Source of the DNA: Phycomyces nitens
Lineage: Eukaryota; Mucoromycota; Mucoromycetes; Mucorales; Phycomycetaceae
Assembly: GCA_022702545.1 (NCBI GenBank)
Contig: JAHRBC010000007.1
Span: 3,224,001 to 3,288,000 of the forward strand
Direction: 5' to 3'
Length of the DNA stretch: 64,000 nucleotides
In this document: positions 1 through 10,189 of the stretch, one piece after another
Layout of the letters: every line of letters starts with the position of its first letter
Numbering within the stretch: the stretch's first letter is position 1
The notes under the pieces: model-generated
What the model was told of the DNA's origin: nothing
Databases searched by the model: none
Seen by the model: the letters and a program-made list of their open reading frames with translations, nothing else
Program-made: the position numbers and the translations under genes

Positions 1-1
1 G

Positions 2-1561
2 AAATACTTGGGAACCTTGGATATGGAGTTTGACAAAACTGACGGACTTGCAGCAAAAAATAAATCCGTATTTGCTATTAAGCATTTACCTCGTCTAAAG
101 AGCCTAAAGCTACGCAAGTGTACCAAAACACAACAAATCCCTTTTACTACAAAAGATATGGACAATATCCATCAAAATTTACCCCACCTCACAAGTCTAT
201 TCTTGGATATTGATCTTTCTCTTATCATTGAAGAATATGAGTCGATTTACTTGAAGATAGATCCGGCAATCAGTATGCAAGTATTTGACATCAACACTGA
301 TCTGTTAGACTACAAATGGATAGGGTATTTTGTTTTCAAGTACCCAAATTTACGTTCCTGGACCTCTTGCTCCCATAAATCCGTTGGTGATTCGGAATTT
401 GCCAATGGTAGTCCCAGTTTCAATCATGAGCTAAACCACTTTATTTCACGTACAAGACAAAGTACACCAGTGTTTACACTATTGGAAAATGTAAATGTCC
501 AGTGCGTACATTGCTCGCAAGCACAACAATTCACCCTTTGGAAGTTTATCCGTCCCATCGACACATTGCTTAATTCAATAAAGTTCCATGTCGATAGATG
601 GAGCAGCCAACTTGAATCCCAACATGAATTCTTTGAATATTATGTGAACCCATTCTCAATCACACTCCAAAAGACTGACATTGTATTAAATATTGACCAT
701 GACCATATTCCCAACCGCCTGTCGTTTTCCAACATGATCAACATATACCATTTCCTAACAGACATGTCTATTAACCTGGAGGAATCGACTCTTGAAATCG
801 ACCAGGTTCTTGACAATTGCCTCGCTTTGAAGAGATTAAAGATTTCCGTGCTGATATTCAGTAAAAGCTTTGGCCAGCCAATACGCCCCCATCCACATGG
901 CTTGAGGATTCTCTATATTTATCGCTCAAAGATTACCACCGACGCCCTCGGGTACCTTTCACTCCGTTGCAAACTCTTGAATTACATGCGTCTAGATACT
1001 ACAGAGATCATAGGAGCCGTATCCCCAGCTACGGGCGATATGCGTATCAATATGACACACACTTGCTTTAAAGCTCTCTGCCTTTATAATGTAGTGTTTA
1101 CTACAAGTCAGTGCGCCAGACCAAATGACTCTAGAGTTGAACTAGTTGTTCTCTCTTGGTCAAAATCAAAGAATAGAACCAAAAGGACCAAAGATTTTAG
1201 CTGTCTTGATTCCAGGGCTAATTTGAAAGCAAAAGATCTTGAGCGCAACTGGTTCTTTCTGCCCTGTGCTAAAAGCAAGAACAAACCCAAAGGCGGTAAC
1301 TTTGTATGTCGACTATCGAAAAGAAAATGTGACCAAGTCAGCAAATATTTCCATCGTTTCAAGCACACACACGACTTTTCTTATATGGCGTCAGTGTCTT
1401 GCTACAGCAGCTTTATAGATCCTTCTCTTGAGCGTTTCTGGAAAGCAAATTTCTTTCGAGGATATGTCTCGTTTGAATGTGGGCATGTAGCAGATTATGT
1501 CTTTAATAACTCTGGGGTTTGTAATGAAGAGTATTGGCAGGACCTGCGTTGTAATATATAG
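2..1561 (+). CDS. F-box/LRR-like protein, 5' end cut by window edge (paralog 1)
   Basis: The frame is open from base 2 with no stop and ends at TAG 1559-1561, leaving 519 visible residues. By alignment with the complete neighbours (613-629 aa), about 120 N-terminal residues including the F-box lie left of the window. The visible part has the family's LRR-like core. It also has the strongly shared block H-G-L-R near 897-908 followed by Y-L-S-x-R-C (about 951-970), and the C-terminal signature F-R-G-Y-x-x-F-x-C-G near 1453-1485. Family knowledge: F-box proteins recruit substrates to SCF (Skp1-Cul1-Rbx1) ubiquitin ligases through the F-box and bind targets with the LRRs. The F-box itself cannot be checked here. 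No intron is seen. Paralog 2 follows 403 bp downstream on the same strand, so tandem duplication is likely. Confidence 0.75.
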   Translation, partial: KYLGTLDMEFDKTDGLAAKNKSVFAIKHLPRLKSLKLRKCTKTQQIPFTTKDMDNIHQNLPHLTSLFLDIDLSLIIEEYESIYLKIDPAISMQVFDINTDLLDYKWIGYFVFKYPNLRSWTSCSHKSVGDSEFANGSPSFNHELNHFISRTRQSTPVFTLLENVNVQCVHCSQAQQFTLWKFIRPIDTLLNSIKFHVDRWSSQLESQHEFFEYYVNPFSITLQKTDIVLNIDHDHIPNRLSFSNMINIYHFLTDMSINLEESTLEIDQVLDNCLALKRLKISVLIFSKSFGQPIRPHPHGLRILYIYRSKITTDALGYLSLRCKLLNYMRLDTTEIIGAVSPATGDMRINMTHTCFKALCLYNVVFTTSQCARPNDSRVELVVLSWSKSKNRTKRTKDFSCLDSRANLKAKDLERNWFFLPCAKSKNKPKGGNFVCRLSKRKCDQVSKYFHRFKHTHDFSYMASVSCYSSFIDPSLERFWKANFFRGYVSFECGHVADYVFNNSGVCNEEYWQDLRCNI

Positions 1562-1964
1562 ATTGTCTCTAAACATTATTTCTTGTCCAATATCCTTCAA
1601 AACAGGTCCAAAATAATGATAATAAATAATGAATGGTTTATAGTTTATCAACCAAAAGAAAAATGGCGTGCTACTTCATATATCATATCATGTTCTTTAT
1701 AAGCCCACTGGTCCTCTTGCCACACAAAAGTGGTTATATATATATAGTAATTGTTGGATCACAAAAGACTAAAGAGTCGCACTGGAACTCTCTAATAATA
1801 CACTTTATTTTCTTTTTTTAGAAAGAGATAATATATCCATATATCTGACCATGCTATATAGTGGTGAGGGCCACAATCAGGACTGTACTCCAATGGTATT
1901 TGATCAAGGCCACCCAGCCAAATCAAATCAAAATAATACTTGAACCTCTCTATTTCTTCCCCTT
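1562..1964. other. Intergenic spacer between tandem F-box genes
   Basis: AT-rich, 403 bp. It must hold the 3' end of paralog 1 and the promoter of paralog 2. No conserved gene, RNA gene or repeat is seen beyond a short TATATATA run near 1736-1745. Confidence 0.6.
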
Positions 1965-3824
1965 ATGCTGGCCTCTGAATTACCTTTCGAGGTCATTCGT
2001 AACATTGGAAGTTTTCTCCGTTTGGCTGATCTACTTGAATCTAGTCTTGTCTGTCGGGCATGGAAGATTCCATTCCAAGAATCGTTGTGGGATGTGATTG
2101 AATTGCATGATGAAGATAAGATGGACAAGATGTCCGATGTGTCTACCAGAGTATATGCATTCTACCGAAAGAACGGATACCGTACTCGAGAATTGGTTAT
2201 TTGCCCAAACATCTATATAGACGACAAAGAGATCTTTATCCTCCAACAACACTTTCCAAACCTCGACTGTCTTGTGATTGACCACTCTTGCTTGGGTGGA
2301 CCAGGCTTTGGATCTATTGGTGATTGGAGTCTCTGGGGATCCCTTACAGAGTTAAATGTCGATATCGGGGGCTGGCACCATGAGAATCCAGCCGAGGCGT
2401 TTCTCAATATCTCTTCAGGTCTACCTAATCTTGAATGTCTGGTCGTGAATCATTTTAATGGAATCAAGCCGGCCATAATTACCCTTGAACAACTCGAGGG
2501 CTTTCATTCCAACCTACCTCGACTAAAAATGCTTGTGCTAGACATGCGCCCTGCCGCTCTCACAGAAGATATCCTGAGTCGACTTGGGAATATTGAACCA
2601 GCAAATAGACTAAGAAGCCTCCAACTCAATGTGTTTTATTCGCTCTACCAATGGCTGTGCTATTTTGCCATCAAATACCCAAATATTCAGCTAATGGTGA
2701 CCCTACAGCTTGTTGACAATGGAGAGCTTGAACAATACCCAAAAGAAAAGGCGTTTATATCCTCTCTATCACCACCTGCATTCCAGCACTTGCGATGGGT
2801 CGACGTGACTACAAGAAAGAATCCAGAGCAGCTACACCTCGATATATGGAAACAGTTTCTTCTGCTCAATGTAGAACTCAAGCGGATAACCTGGACATTA
2901 CGGCGAGACATGACTGATGTTGGACATCTAGAGACAATTATTAAAAAATGTATGAATCTATTCTCAAAAACTCTAGAGGCGTTTTATTTTCTATGCGAAT
3001 TCGATTATCGGAAATCATGGGAATTCACAACACATATCGAGTATTTTCCTTGCTTGATAGATTTGTATATCAAAGCTCCCCATTCTTTGATTGAGTTAGA
3101 CGTTCTCTTGGATCGATGTTGTTCACTAAAGGTATTAAAGGTCATTGACGGAAGGCTTTCCCTTGGTCCTAGTGAGAATTCAGACCCAAAAAGACATGGA
3201 CTGCGAATGCTGATCTGCTTGGAATCCATAATCACCAGCGACACACTCGACTATCTATCGGTTCGTTGCAGACGCCTCAACTACATGAGTCTTACGCGAT
3301 CAGTGATAACTGGAGAATACTCTGCAGACAGCTCCTGTCTTTTGATTGACATGTCCCATACTCACTTGAAAATCCTTTACCTTAATGATTCTCGGTTTAC
3401 TATATCTGACAGGGACGATGATCGTAATACTGATTACCTAGTTCTCTCTCGGCCCAGTCGTGCCCAAACAACGACTGATGATGATGAAGAGGATAATGAA
3501 GAGGATGAAGCGATGGATAGCTGGTACCTTGTTACCTACGAGATGTCTGGGTTTGAAGCATGTTATTCCAATCCATCGTGCTTGACTAAAGGAGATGTCG
3601 CCATTGTAGCCGAGATTCTTCGACGCCAGGACTCTGGAGAGATCAAAGGTCTGGATGAAAAACAAGAGTACATTGGGTTAAATATGGTGCCAAAAAAATG
3701 GTATACAGAAAATAGATCTCTTGCATGGGTTATGCTCAAATGCAATATGGCAAGCTATGATGTGAGTCCTGGAATTGACTTTGACCACTATGGCTGGGAA
3801 AAGATAGCAGATAGCTTTGAATGA
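1965..3824 (+). CDS. F-box/LRR-like protein (paralog 2)
   Basis: Single-exon gene of 619 aa. The start ATG is fixed by the family N-terminus M-L-A-S-E-L-P-F-E. Residues 1 to about 45 fit an F-box: L-P-F-E at 6-9, C-R-A-W-K near 30-34 and F-Q-E-S-L-W near 37-42. Residues ~95-470 are irregular LRR-like repeats. Around residues 400-440 is the family block H-G-L-R ... Y-L-S-V-R-C-R-R-L-N-Y-M. An acidic stretch (D/E-rich, about 504-515) separates the LRR core from the C-terminal module, which is less well conserved here (ends W-V-M-L-K-C-N-M-A-S-Y). Predicted role: substrate receptor of an SCF ubiquitin ligase; the target is unknown. The middle gene of a three-gene tandem on +. Confidence 0.85.
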   Translation: MLASELPFEVIRNIGSFLRLADLLESSLVCRAWKIPFQESLWDVIELHDEDKMDKMSDVSTRVYAFYRKNGYRTRELVICPNIYIDDKEIFILQQHFPNLDCLVIDHSCLGGPGFGSIGDWSLWGSLTELNVDIGGWHHENPAEAFLNISSGLPNLECLVVNHFNGIKPAIITLEQLEGFHSNLPRLKMLVLDMRPAALTEDILSRLGNIEPANRLRSLQLNVFYSLYQWLCYFAIKYPNIQLMVTLQLVDNGELEQYPKEKAFISSLSPPAFQHLRWVDVTTRKNPEQLHLDIWKQFLLLNVELKRITWTLRRDMTDVGHLETIIKKCMNLFSKTLEAFYFLCEFDYRKSWEFTTHIEYFPCLIDLYIKAPHSLIELDVLLDRCCSLKVLKVIDGRLSLGPSENSDPKRHGLRMLICLESIITSDTLDYLSVRCRRLNYMSLTRSVITGEYSADSSCLLIDMSHTHLKILYLNDSRFTISDRDDDRNTDYLVLSRPSRAQTTTDDDEEDNEEDEAMDSWYLVTYEMSGFEACYSNPSCLTKGDVAIVAEILRRQDSGEIKGLDEKQEYIGLNMVPKKWYTENRSLAWVMLKCNMASYDVSPGIDFDHYGWEKIADSFE

Positions 3825-4133
3825 ACTTTAGTGGTTTGGCTATAGACCTTCTCTTATTCTTTTTGAGCCATAGATTTCCATTTGAACTTTTATAAACTCT
3901 TTTTACAATCTATTGTTGGCATAATAATCACTGTAATTCTGGAAAATATAGTTAAATTTGATTAATATATATAAAAGGGAGATATTAAATTCACACTTTA
4001 TATTTCTGTCAAACCGTACGACAAAACTCAAGCCAACGTACACGTCATTATAGTTTTGGTTGTGGTTGTTATTGGATAGGTCTAAAAGAGTTACTGATGT
4101 TTGCCCCATTATTTTTGACATTATCACTTAATC
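3825..4133. other. Intergenic spacer with TATA-like element
   Basis: 309 bp between paralogs 2 and 3. A TATAAAA at 3970-3976 lies about 160 bp upstream of the next ATG and could be part of its promoter. Nothing else is recognisable. Confidence 0.5.
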
Positions 4134-5975
4134 ATGCTTGCATCCGATTTACCCTTTGAGATCCTCACAAATATTTCAAAATTCCTCCACACCAAAGACA
4201 AGTTTCATTGCATGTTCACTTGTAGATCATGGAAAACACCCTTTCAGGAATCCATGTGGAGAAAAGTGTGTATATTGGATAGAAAGAAGTTGGAAGCTAT
4301 CTGCGGTACCTCTGCCATAAAAGACAGCATCTATTTAAACGGACACAATACACGAGACCTGTACCTGAACGGAAAGATCCAGACAACCGACTCACAGCTA
4401 TATGCCCTTCAACTATGCTTTCAGAATTTACGACGACTCTATATTAAACGAAATTGCCTTGACGAGGCTGACTTTGGAAAACAAGCTGATTGGAATCTAT
4501 GGCAATACTTGGAAGACCTGTGTATTGTCCTGGACGAACTGCGGATAAACAACACTGAAAAAGTGTTTCTCGGAATCATATCATGTCTACCTCGTCTAAA
4601 ACGCCTGGATCTTATCCGTCATTCATGGAAAACCAAACTTGGATTCACAATGGAGGATTTTGAGACGCTTCACAAATATTTACCAAGCCTTGAATATCTG
4701 ACTCTCAGTGTGGATCTTGGGACTCTCTCTAGAGAAGAATTGATGCAGACAAAGACTATAGATCCAGCCCATAAACTGACCGTATTCAAGGTCGATACAA
4801 AGATTGCAGACCACCGATGGCTGTATTACTTTGCTCAAAAGTATCCTAATATACACACCCTGAGATGGGAGCCCTATGATAAAAATGGAGCAAAAGACGA
4901 TCACCTAGAAGAGACGAGCAATCTATTGAAAAGTGTCCCGGGTGCATTTAGACACTTGACTACACTTAATGTGCACAGTGCAGGGACATCGGATTGGCTA
5001 CATTTATCCTTTTGGAAGATCCTCTGTCCTTCTAGTTTAATAGTCAAGAATATTTCATGCAGACCATATTTACATACCAGAAACCCAGAGGTCCTGGAAG
5101 ACATCATTAGGACATGTCTGGATTCATTCTCGAGGACAGTCGAGACACTATCTATCAAGGGAAGACATCGGTTCAATATCCCACATAAAATCACAGAGCT
5201 ATTTGTGTATTTGCCTCTTCTGGTTTACTTGAATATCGACCAGCCCGACGCTTCTATAGTCTTGGACGATCTTTTAAATCGATGCATGGCTTTAAAGAGA
5301 CTAAGGTTCTCCTGTGGCTGGATCTCTGTCAGCTCTGATTCGCACAACGTTCTAAAAAGACACGAGTTACGGATGATAGAGGTCTATGATTCGACTATCA
5401 ACACGGATACTTTTGATTACCTTTCTTTCCACTGTAGAAATCTAAAATATCTCAGTCTAACCGAGATAAAAGCGATTGGAAAAGTATCTCAAAAGTCAGG
5501 AAGCCTCTGTCTCAACATGTCCTACAGTAGCTTTGAGATGCTACATATTTATGGCATACAACTCTATCCATCAGAAGAGAACATTAATCCCAACACCGTC
5601 GTCAATATCATGGTTTTCTCTCGGCCAGCAATTGCCAAGGAAGATTCAAAAAGGTTCAGAGAGTCAACGTGGTTTCATCTCTACTGCGATGAGAAAGATA
5701 TGGATAAAGGTACACACACAACACGAATAATGAAAAAGAAGGAAGTCAATCAAGCACGTAAATATTATCGTCATTTTCAACGCAATAAGAACAATACCAA
5801 AACATTAGACGAGTTACGATCCATAGATGGACAGACCACTAGATATGCATGGAAAAAGGATCTTCCTCGCGGTTATGCTATCTTGAATTGTGGAGATGTA
5901 GCAAAGTATGTTATAGGCTCTGAGCTCTGTGATTCAGAAATATTCTGGAGAAATATATTTGATTCTTTGACTTGA
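4134..5975 (+). CDS. F-box/LRR-like protein (paralog 3)
   Basis: Single-exon gene of 613 aa. It starts M-L-A-S-D-L-P-F-E-I-L and has C-R-S-W-K-T-P-F-Q-E-S near 30-40, the F-box. The LRR-like core runs from about 95 to 480. Conserved blocks include L-L-N-R-C-M-A-L-K-R-L near 380 and Y-L-S-F-H-C-R near 425. The C-terminal module is well preserved: W-F-H-L-Y-C near 520, an R-I-M-K-K-K-E-V helix near 540, and L-P-R-G-Y-A-I-L-N-C-G followed by A-K-Y near 580-595. It is most similar in the C-terminal part to the minus-strand paralog at 19726-21615. Likely an SCF substrate receptor. The substrate cannot be inferred from the sequence. Confidence 0.85.
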   Translation: MLASDLPFEILTNISKFLHTKDKFHCMFTCRSWKTPFQESMWRKVCILDRKKLEAICGTSAIKDSIYLNGHNTRDLYLNGKIQTTDSQLYALQLCFQNLRRLYIKRNCLDEADFGKQADWNLWQYLEDLCIVLDELRINNTEKVFLGIISCLPRLKRLDLIRHSWKTKLGFTMEDFETLHKYLPSLEYLTLSVDLGTLSREELMQTKTIDPAHKLTVFKVDTKIADHRWLYYFAQKYPNIHTLRWEPYDKNGAKDDHLEETSNLLKSVPGAFRHLTTLNVHSAGTSDWLHLSFWKILCPSSLIVKNISCRPYLHTRNPEVLEDIIRTCLDSFSRTVETLSIKGRHRFNIPHKITELFVYLPLLVYLNIDQPDASIVLDDLLNRCMALKRLRFSCGWISVSSDSHNVLKRHELRMIEVYDSTINTDTFDYLSFHCRNLKYLSLTEIKAIGKVSQKSGSLCLNMSYSSFEMLHIYGIQLYPSEENINPNTVVNIMVFSRPAIAKEDSKRFRESTWFHLYCDEKDMDKGTHTTRIMKKKEVNQARKYYRHFQRNKNNTKTLDELRSIDGQTTRYAWKKDLPRGYAILNCGDVAKYVIGSELCDSEIFWRNIFDSLT

Positions 5976-7602
5976 TTTCTTTTTCTTTTTTAAAAATAAT
6001 AATATTAAGTGTGTGTGTGTTTGGAATTGTTTTGGTCGACTATGAAATGAAAGAAGTATTTGGGCATAATATAATGGTCCTTTGAAGGCTCTAGACTAGC
6101 CGGTCGTCTTTTTATCGGCCCTAATTCAGTAGGTAATTGTCAGCTTACATGACACAGACAACAGGGAATCTCCAGGACAATTTGCGCAATAGTGCGCTTA
6201 AATGGTGCCGGATAACAATAAGATTCACGAAAAAACAAACAATCTATTCGTTGTAAGCTTTGTTTGTGAGGTTACATGAACACTGAACAGTTCTTGTAAG
6301 ACCCAAATCCTTGTACATTTTCCCAAAGAGGATAATAAATGAAATGTGGATACTTATCAAATTTTACCTAGTGAGGTTCGTATAGACGGCATGAACCCAA
6401 AGGATTCCAAAGGATTCCAAACCATTTGAAAATCAATTGAGCTGTTAATTTGATACTATTTATTGAATACACAAACTAGTGTGTTCATAAAGATTAATGT
6501 GTCAAAAGTATGATATTATCTGCATCTGATTTTTTATTTGAATATTTTTTAAGAAAGGAAGGCCTTGGTTTCTTGATCTCCAATTGGATCAAGTAAAGAC
6601 GGCCCGAAGGATGTCTGGTATGGCCGTCCGACTATTCTTGAAGAAAAGGGAACGGTTGGAGGTTAATATCCGCAAGCTAGGTTGTACACAGCTTGGAAGG
6701 AGGATTGCGCAATTCCTTTCATAATTGACCTTTACTTCACAATATGCTATCGTAAGCTAATTACACAATATTACGATAAATGCCATGTTCCTTTTGGAGC
6801 ATGTGTGGTTCTTTTCTCAGTAGTACAAGCCAGAAATAACCCTGATATCTCGAGTACTTGTATTGTAACATACCGAATTATTGACACACTGGACACCAAA
6901 TCGAATGTAGTAACAGACCAATGCACATATTCTTGCCCAAGCACGACATGTTCTGTCTGTTAGTTCTTTCGGTTCCATAAATCCAGTATCTTTGTACTAA
7001 ATGTCTATCTATGGATCAATAGATCCAATCACCAATCCGTGTATTCACATACACAATTATACAACTTGGTTTTGTAAAAAATATAAAGACTAGCATAATA
7101 TAATATTCTTGATCGTGTTATCCATGAGTTCTAGACATAAAGACTCTATTATAATGAAATCCAAAACTAAATACTATTGAAATATCATGAGAATTTCTCT
7201 CTATATATGTTTTGAATACACTTTACAAATTCATAAGCACCCAAAATTCCCAAAAAAATTGCTATCAGCTTTGGCGATTGCACAATTTCGTTTTCAAATT
7301 ACTCATTCAGAGCCTATCTAGGATTATGCCTTTTTCCTATTTTATTCTACTTTCAAGATATTAATTATAGTTTTTTATTTTTTTATTTGAAAAAAAAAGA
7401 TAGATAGAGAAACCTGTAGGACAGTTGGAGAAATGTACAAGAATTCTATCCGTTAGACACAACTCCAACAAGATAATGCGTCATTTCAAGGATTAGGTCA
7501 AGATGTGTCTGGCTTGTATTTTGTATATAAACCCAGTAAAGAGATCAAATACATCTTACAGCCTCATACATTCACATCATCTCTTAATATCTATAACATA
7601 AC
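5976..7602. other. Gene-free intergenic region
   Basis: 1.6 kb of AT-rich DNA. It holds the 3' end of paralog 3, a short direct duplication near 6397-6420 (two copies of a 10-11 bp AAAGGATTCC unit) and the promoter of the transporter gene at the right end. Open frames here are short and resemble no family I know. Confidence 0.55.
7524..7531 (+). promoter_or_regulatory. TATA box of the MFS transporter gene
   Basis: TATATAAA 72 bp upstream of the ATG at 7603, followed by a pyrimidine/CA-rich leader. Assigned by position and consensus only. Confidence 0.45.
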
Positions 7603-9622
7603 ATGTCCAAACCAGAGACAAAAGGAAGTGTGGATCCGCCTTCTGAAAAGATCATCCTCGAGTTTAAATCAAAGACCGAGGTGTCAGAGGCATCTAGCGA
7701 AACTACAGCCATTCAACAGATTGAAGATATTGAAGGATACTCCAAAGATCTTGAATGGACAGAAGACGAGGAGAAAAAGGTGGTCCACAAGATTGACTTT
7801 TATCTCTTTAGCTTTATGCTTCTATCATCCTTTGTTCTCAACCTCGACCGTACAAATATCTGTAAGGCAGTTATAGAATTATTGTTAATCATACATTACT
7901 AAATATCAATACCACTTTGTAGCAAACGCGATATCTGATAACCTCCCGGGTGATCTTGGCTTTGGAATGACTGGCATCAATACTGGAACTCTTATTTACT
8001 CCTTTGTATTTACGGGTGTTGCAGTATCGACAAACACTGTTGTAAAGCGAATTGGTCCTTACATCTGGCTTTCTGTCTTGATGAGCTCTTGGGCTGTGGT
8101 TACTTGGGCTCATGCTCTAATCCACGTAAGAAATCAAGATATAAGACCATACTTGGGCTCTATAAGTTTACTAGTAAAATAACACGTATTTTATGTACCT
8201 TAGGACTTTCAAGGATTTATTGCCGTTCGAGTCTTTATTGCCATTACAGAGGGCGGTTTTATTCCAACTGCACTTGTTTATCTCAACACATGGTACAAGA
8301 CAAACGAACTTGCCACAAGACTTGTCTTGTTTTGGGGTGTACAATCCTTTGCTTCTGCATTCTCAGGCTTAATATCGTTTGGAATCTTTCGCATGTCTGG
8401 TATAGCCGGTCTTCCTGGATGGAAGTGGCTGTTTATTATTGACGGAATATTTACTCAGATTATTGGAGCAATTGCATTGTATGTATATAATCAAATTCTA
8501 TAATGTCCTAACACTCTTTTTTTTTTTAGTTTTTATCTGCCTGCCAATCCATGCAGAACAGCTGGTCTGATCCGTGGAAAGGGATGGTTTACAGAACGCG
8601 AGGTCGAGATTGCAGTGACTCGAATCATCCGAGACGATGCTTACAAGAAGGACCAATACAGCAAAATCGGGTGGGAGGATATCAAGCTGTTTCTATTAGA
8701 TTCAAAGCTGTGGACTCATTTGATTATTACTTTTGTTGGGTAAGTTTTATACTCTCAAAATGAATTCATTTCTAACTTTTCAATATCCTATAGACTCATG
8801 CCAAACACTCCCGTAAGATCATATTTACTGTTAGATATATAAATCACATTGATTCCAGGATAACTAACACCTCTTTATATTTCCAGATTGCAACCTATTT
8901 TCCTACACTCATCAGAGGTTTTGGGTTCCCTGTAACTACCAGTAACCTCTTGACTGTCCCATCAGCCTTTATTGGTTTGATATTCTCGATTCTCATTGCA
9001 AAGAGTGCAGAGCACTTCGGAAACTACTCTCTCCATGCTCTGATCGGATGTACATGGTCTCTTTCCGGTTTCCTGGCTCTTGAGCTCATACCTGATGATT
9101 CTGGTCGATGGACATTCTATGGTGTGATGCTGTTTGTTGCTTCCCAGCCATTATGGCATGGCATGCAAATTGCTTGGATGGCTTCCAATCTTGCACCAGT
9201 AAGATAGCTTAATTAACCACCACCACTACCACCACACACTTTTCTAACCAATCTTGTTTTAGATTGGCAAACGCACACTTGCTCTTGGAGCAGTTGTTGC
9301 CGTAGCTAACCTCCTTGGTGTACCTGGATCCCAAATCTATCGCAAGTATCTTTTAGACCCTAAAAAAAAAGCCTTACAGAGCCTAACATTATTGTCTTTA
9401 GAGGCTAGCGATGCCCCTCGATTCAAGACTGGCAACTGGATCAATTTTTCGCTGATTCTCCTTGCCGCTGTACTTTTTATTTTTCAGTATTTCAGATATA
9501 GAATCACCAACAAGCGCCGTGATCGTATATGGGGTGCCATGACTACTGAAGAACGAAACCTTTATTCCGAAACAACCAAGCACAAGGGTAGCGATCGCTT
9601 GGATTTCAGATTCACCTTGTAA
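7603..9622 (+). CDS. MFS transporter, DAL5/allantoate-permease (anion:cation symporter) type
   Basis: Exons: 7603-7861, 7923-8125, 8204-8478, 8530-8739, 8794-8812 (19 nt), 8887-9198, 9263-9622; all phases join. The product is ~545 aa. The cytosolic N-terminus (~70 aa) is followed by TM1 ending in L-D-R-T-N-I-S-N-A-I-S-D-N-L, a hallmark of the DAL5 subfamily (TC 2.A.1.14). Then come G-G-F-I-P-T near TM4-5, the central loop after P-A-N-P, and the second six-helix half ending W-x-x-G-S-Q-I-Y-R and D-A-P-R-F. Family members carry organic anions or vitamins (allantoate, nicotinate, pantothenate, biotin precursors); which one is not decidable. Oddity: 9346-9401 has every mark of an intron (GTATCT, CTAAC, TTTAG), but removing it breaks the frame, whereas keeping it leaves the frame open, adding about 20 unusual residues. 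Confidence 0.85.
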
Positions 9623-10032
9623 CATATATATATATAATAGTAATAGTAATAGTAATAGTAATTATAATAAAAGAATATTCACACCCACAATTGCCAAAAC
9701 GATATTGAAATATTAATTTTTTATCAAGCAAAAAAAAACAAAAAAAACAAAAAATGGCACTTCTTTATAATTAGGCAGGTAAAGAGGTGTACAATACAAA
9801 GTCAAAGGGGATTAAAGAAAGAAAAAAGGGTATAAAGAGAATAAAAAGTGCATGTCAGGAATTACAGGACAATACAAATTGATTCTTTTTCTTTCTCTTA
9901 CCATTGTTGTTGTTGGTTGTAGTTTTGTTGTGGTTGAGATTGGTGGTAAGTGGTAAGTGGTAGGTAGTTGAGAGTGGTAGTATTTGGTTGGTTGATTGGT
10001 TGACTGGTTTGTGGGATGTTGTATATATACAC

Positions 10033-10066
<34 letters not shown>

Positions 10067-10189
10067 ATTTGTATCTGTGGGCCTTTTCCCCATTTTCTTT
10101 CCTTTCTTTCCCTTTTGCCTTGATATTTTACCATGTTTTCTGTTTGACAAATAAAAGACGTATTCTGGATCCACATTATTTGATCCTGG
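9623..10189. other. Convergent 3' ends, simple repeats
   Basis: Space between the transporter (+) and the bHLH gene (-). It contains TAATAG repeats (9639-9660), A-rich tracts (9730-9755) and a TA/TG microsatellite (10021-10070). The minus-strand frames rich in Gln/Asn/Pro here are judged to be 3' UTR of the bHLH gene, because that gene's last exon stops at 10190. Confidence 0.6.
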
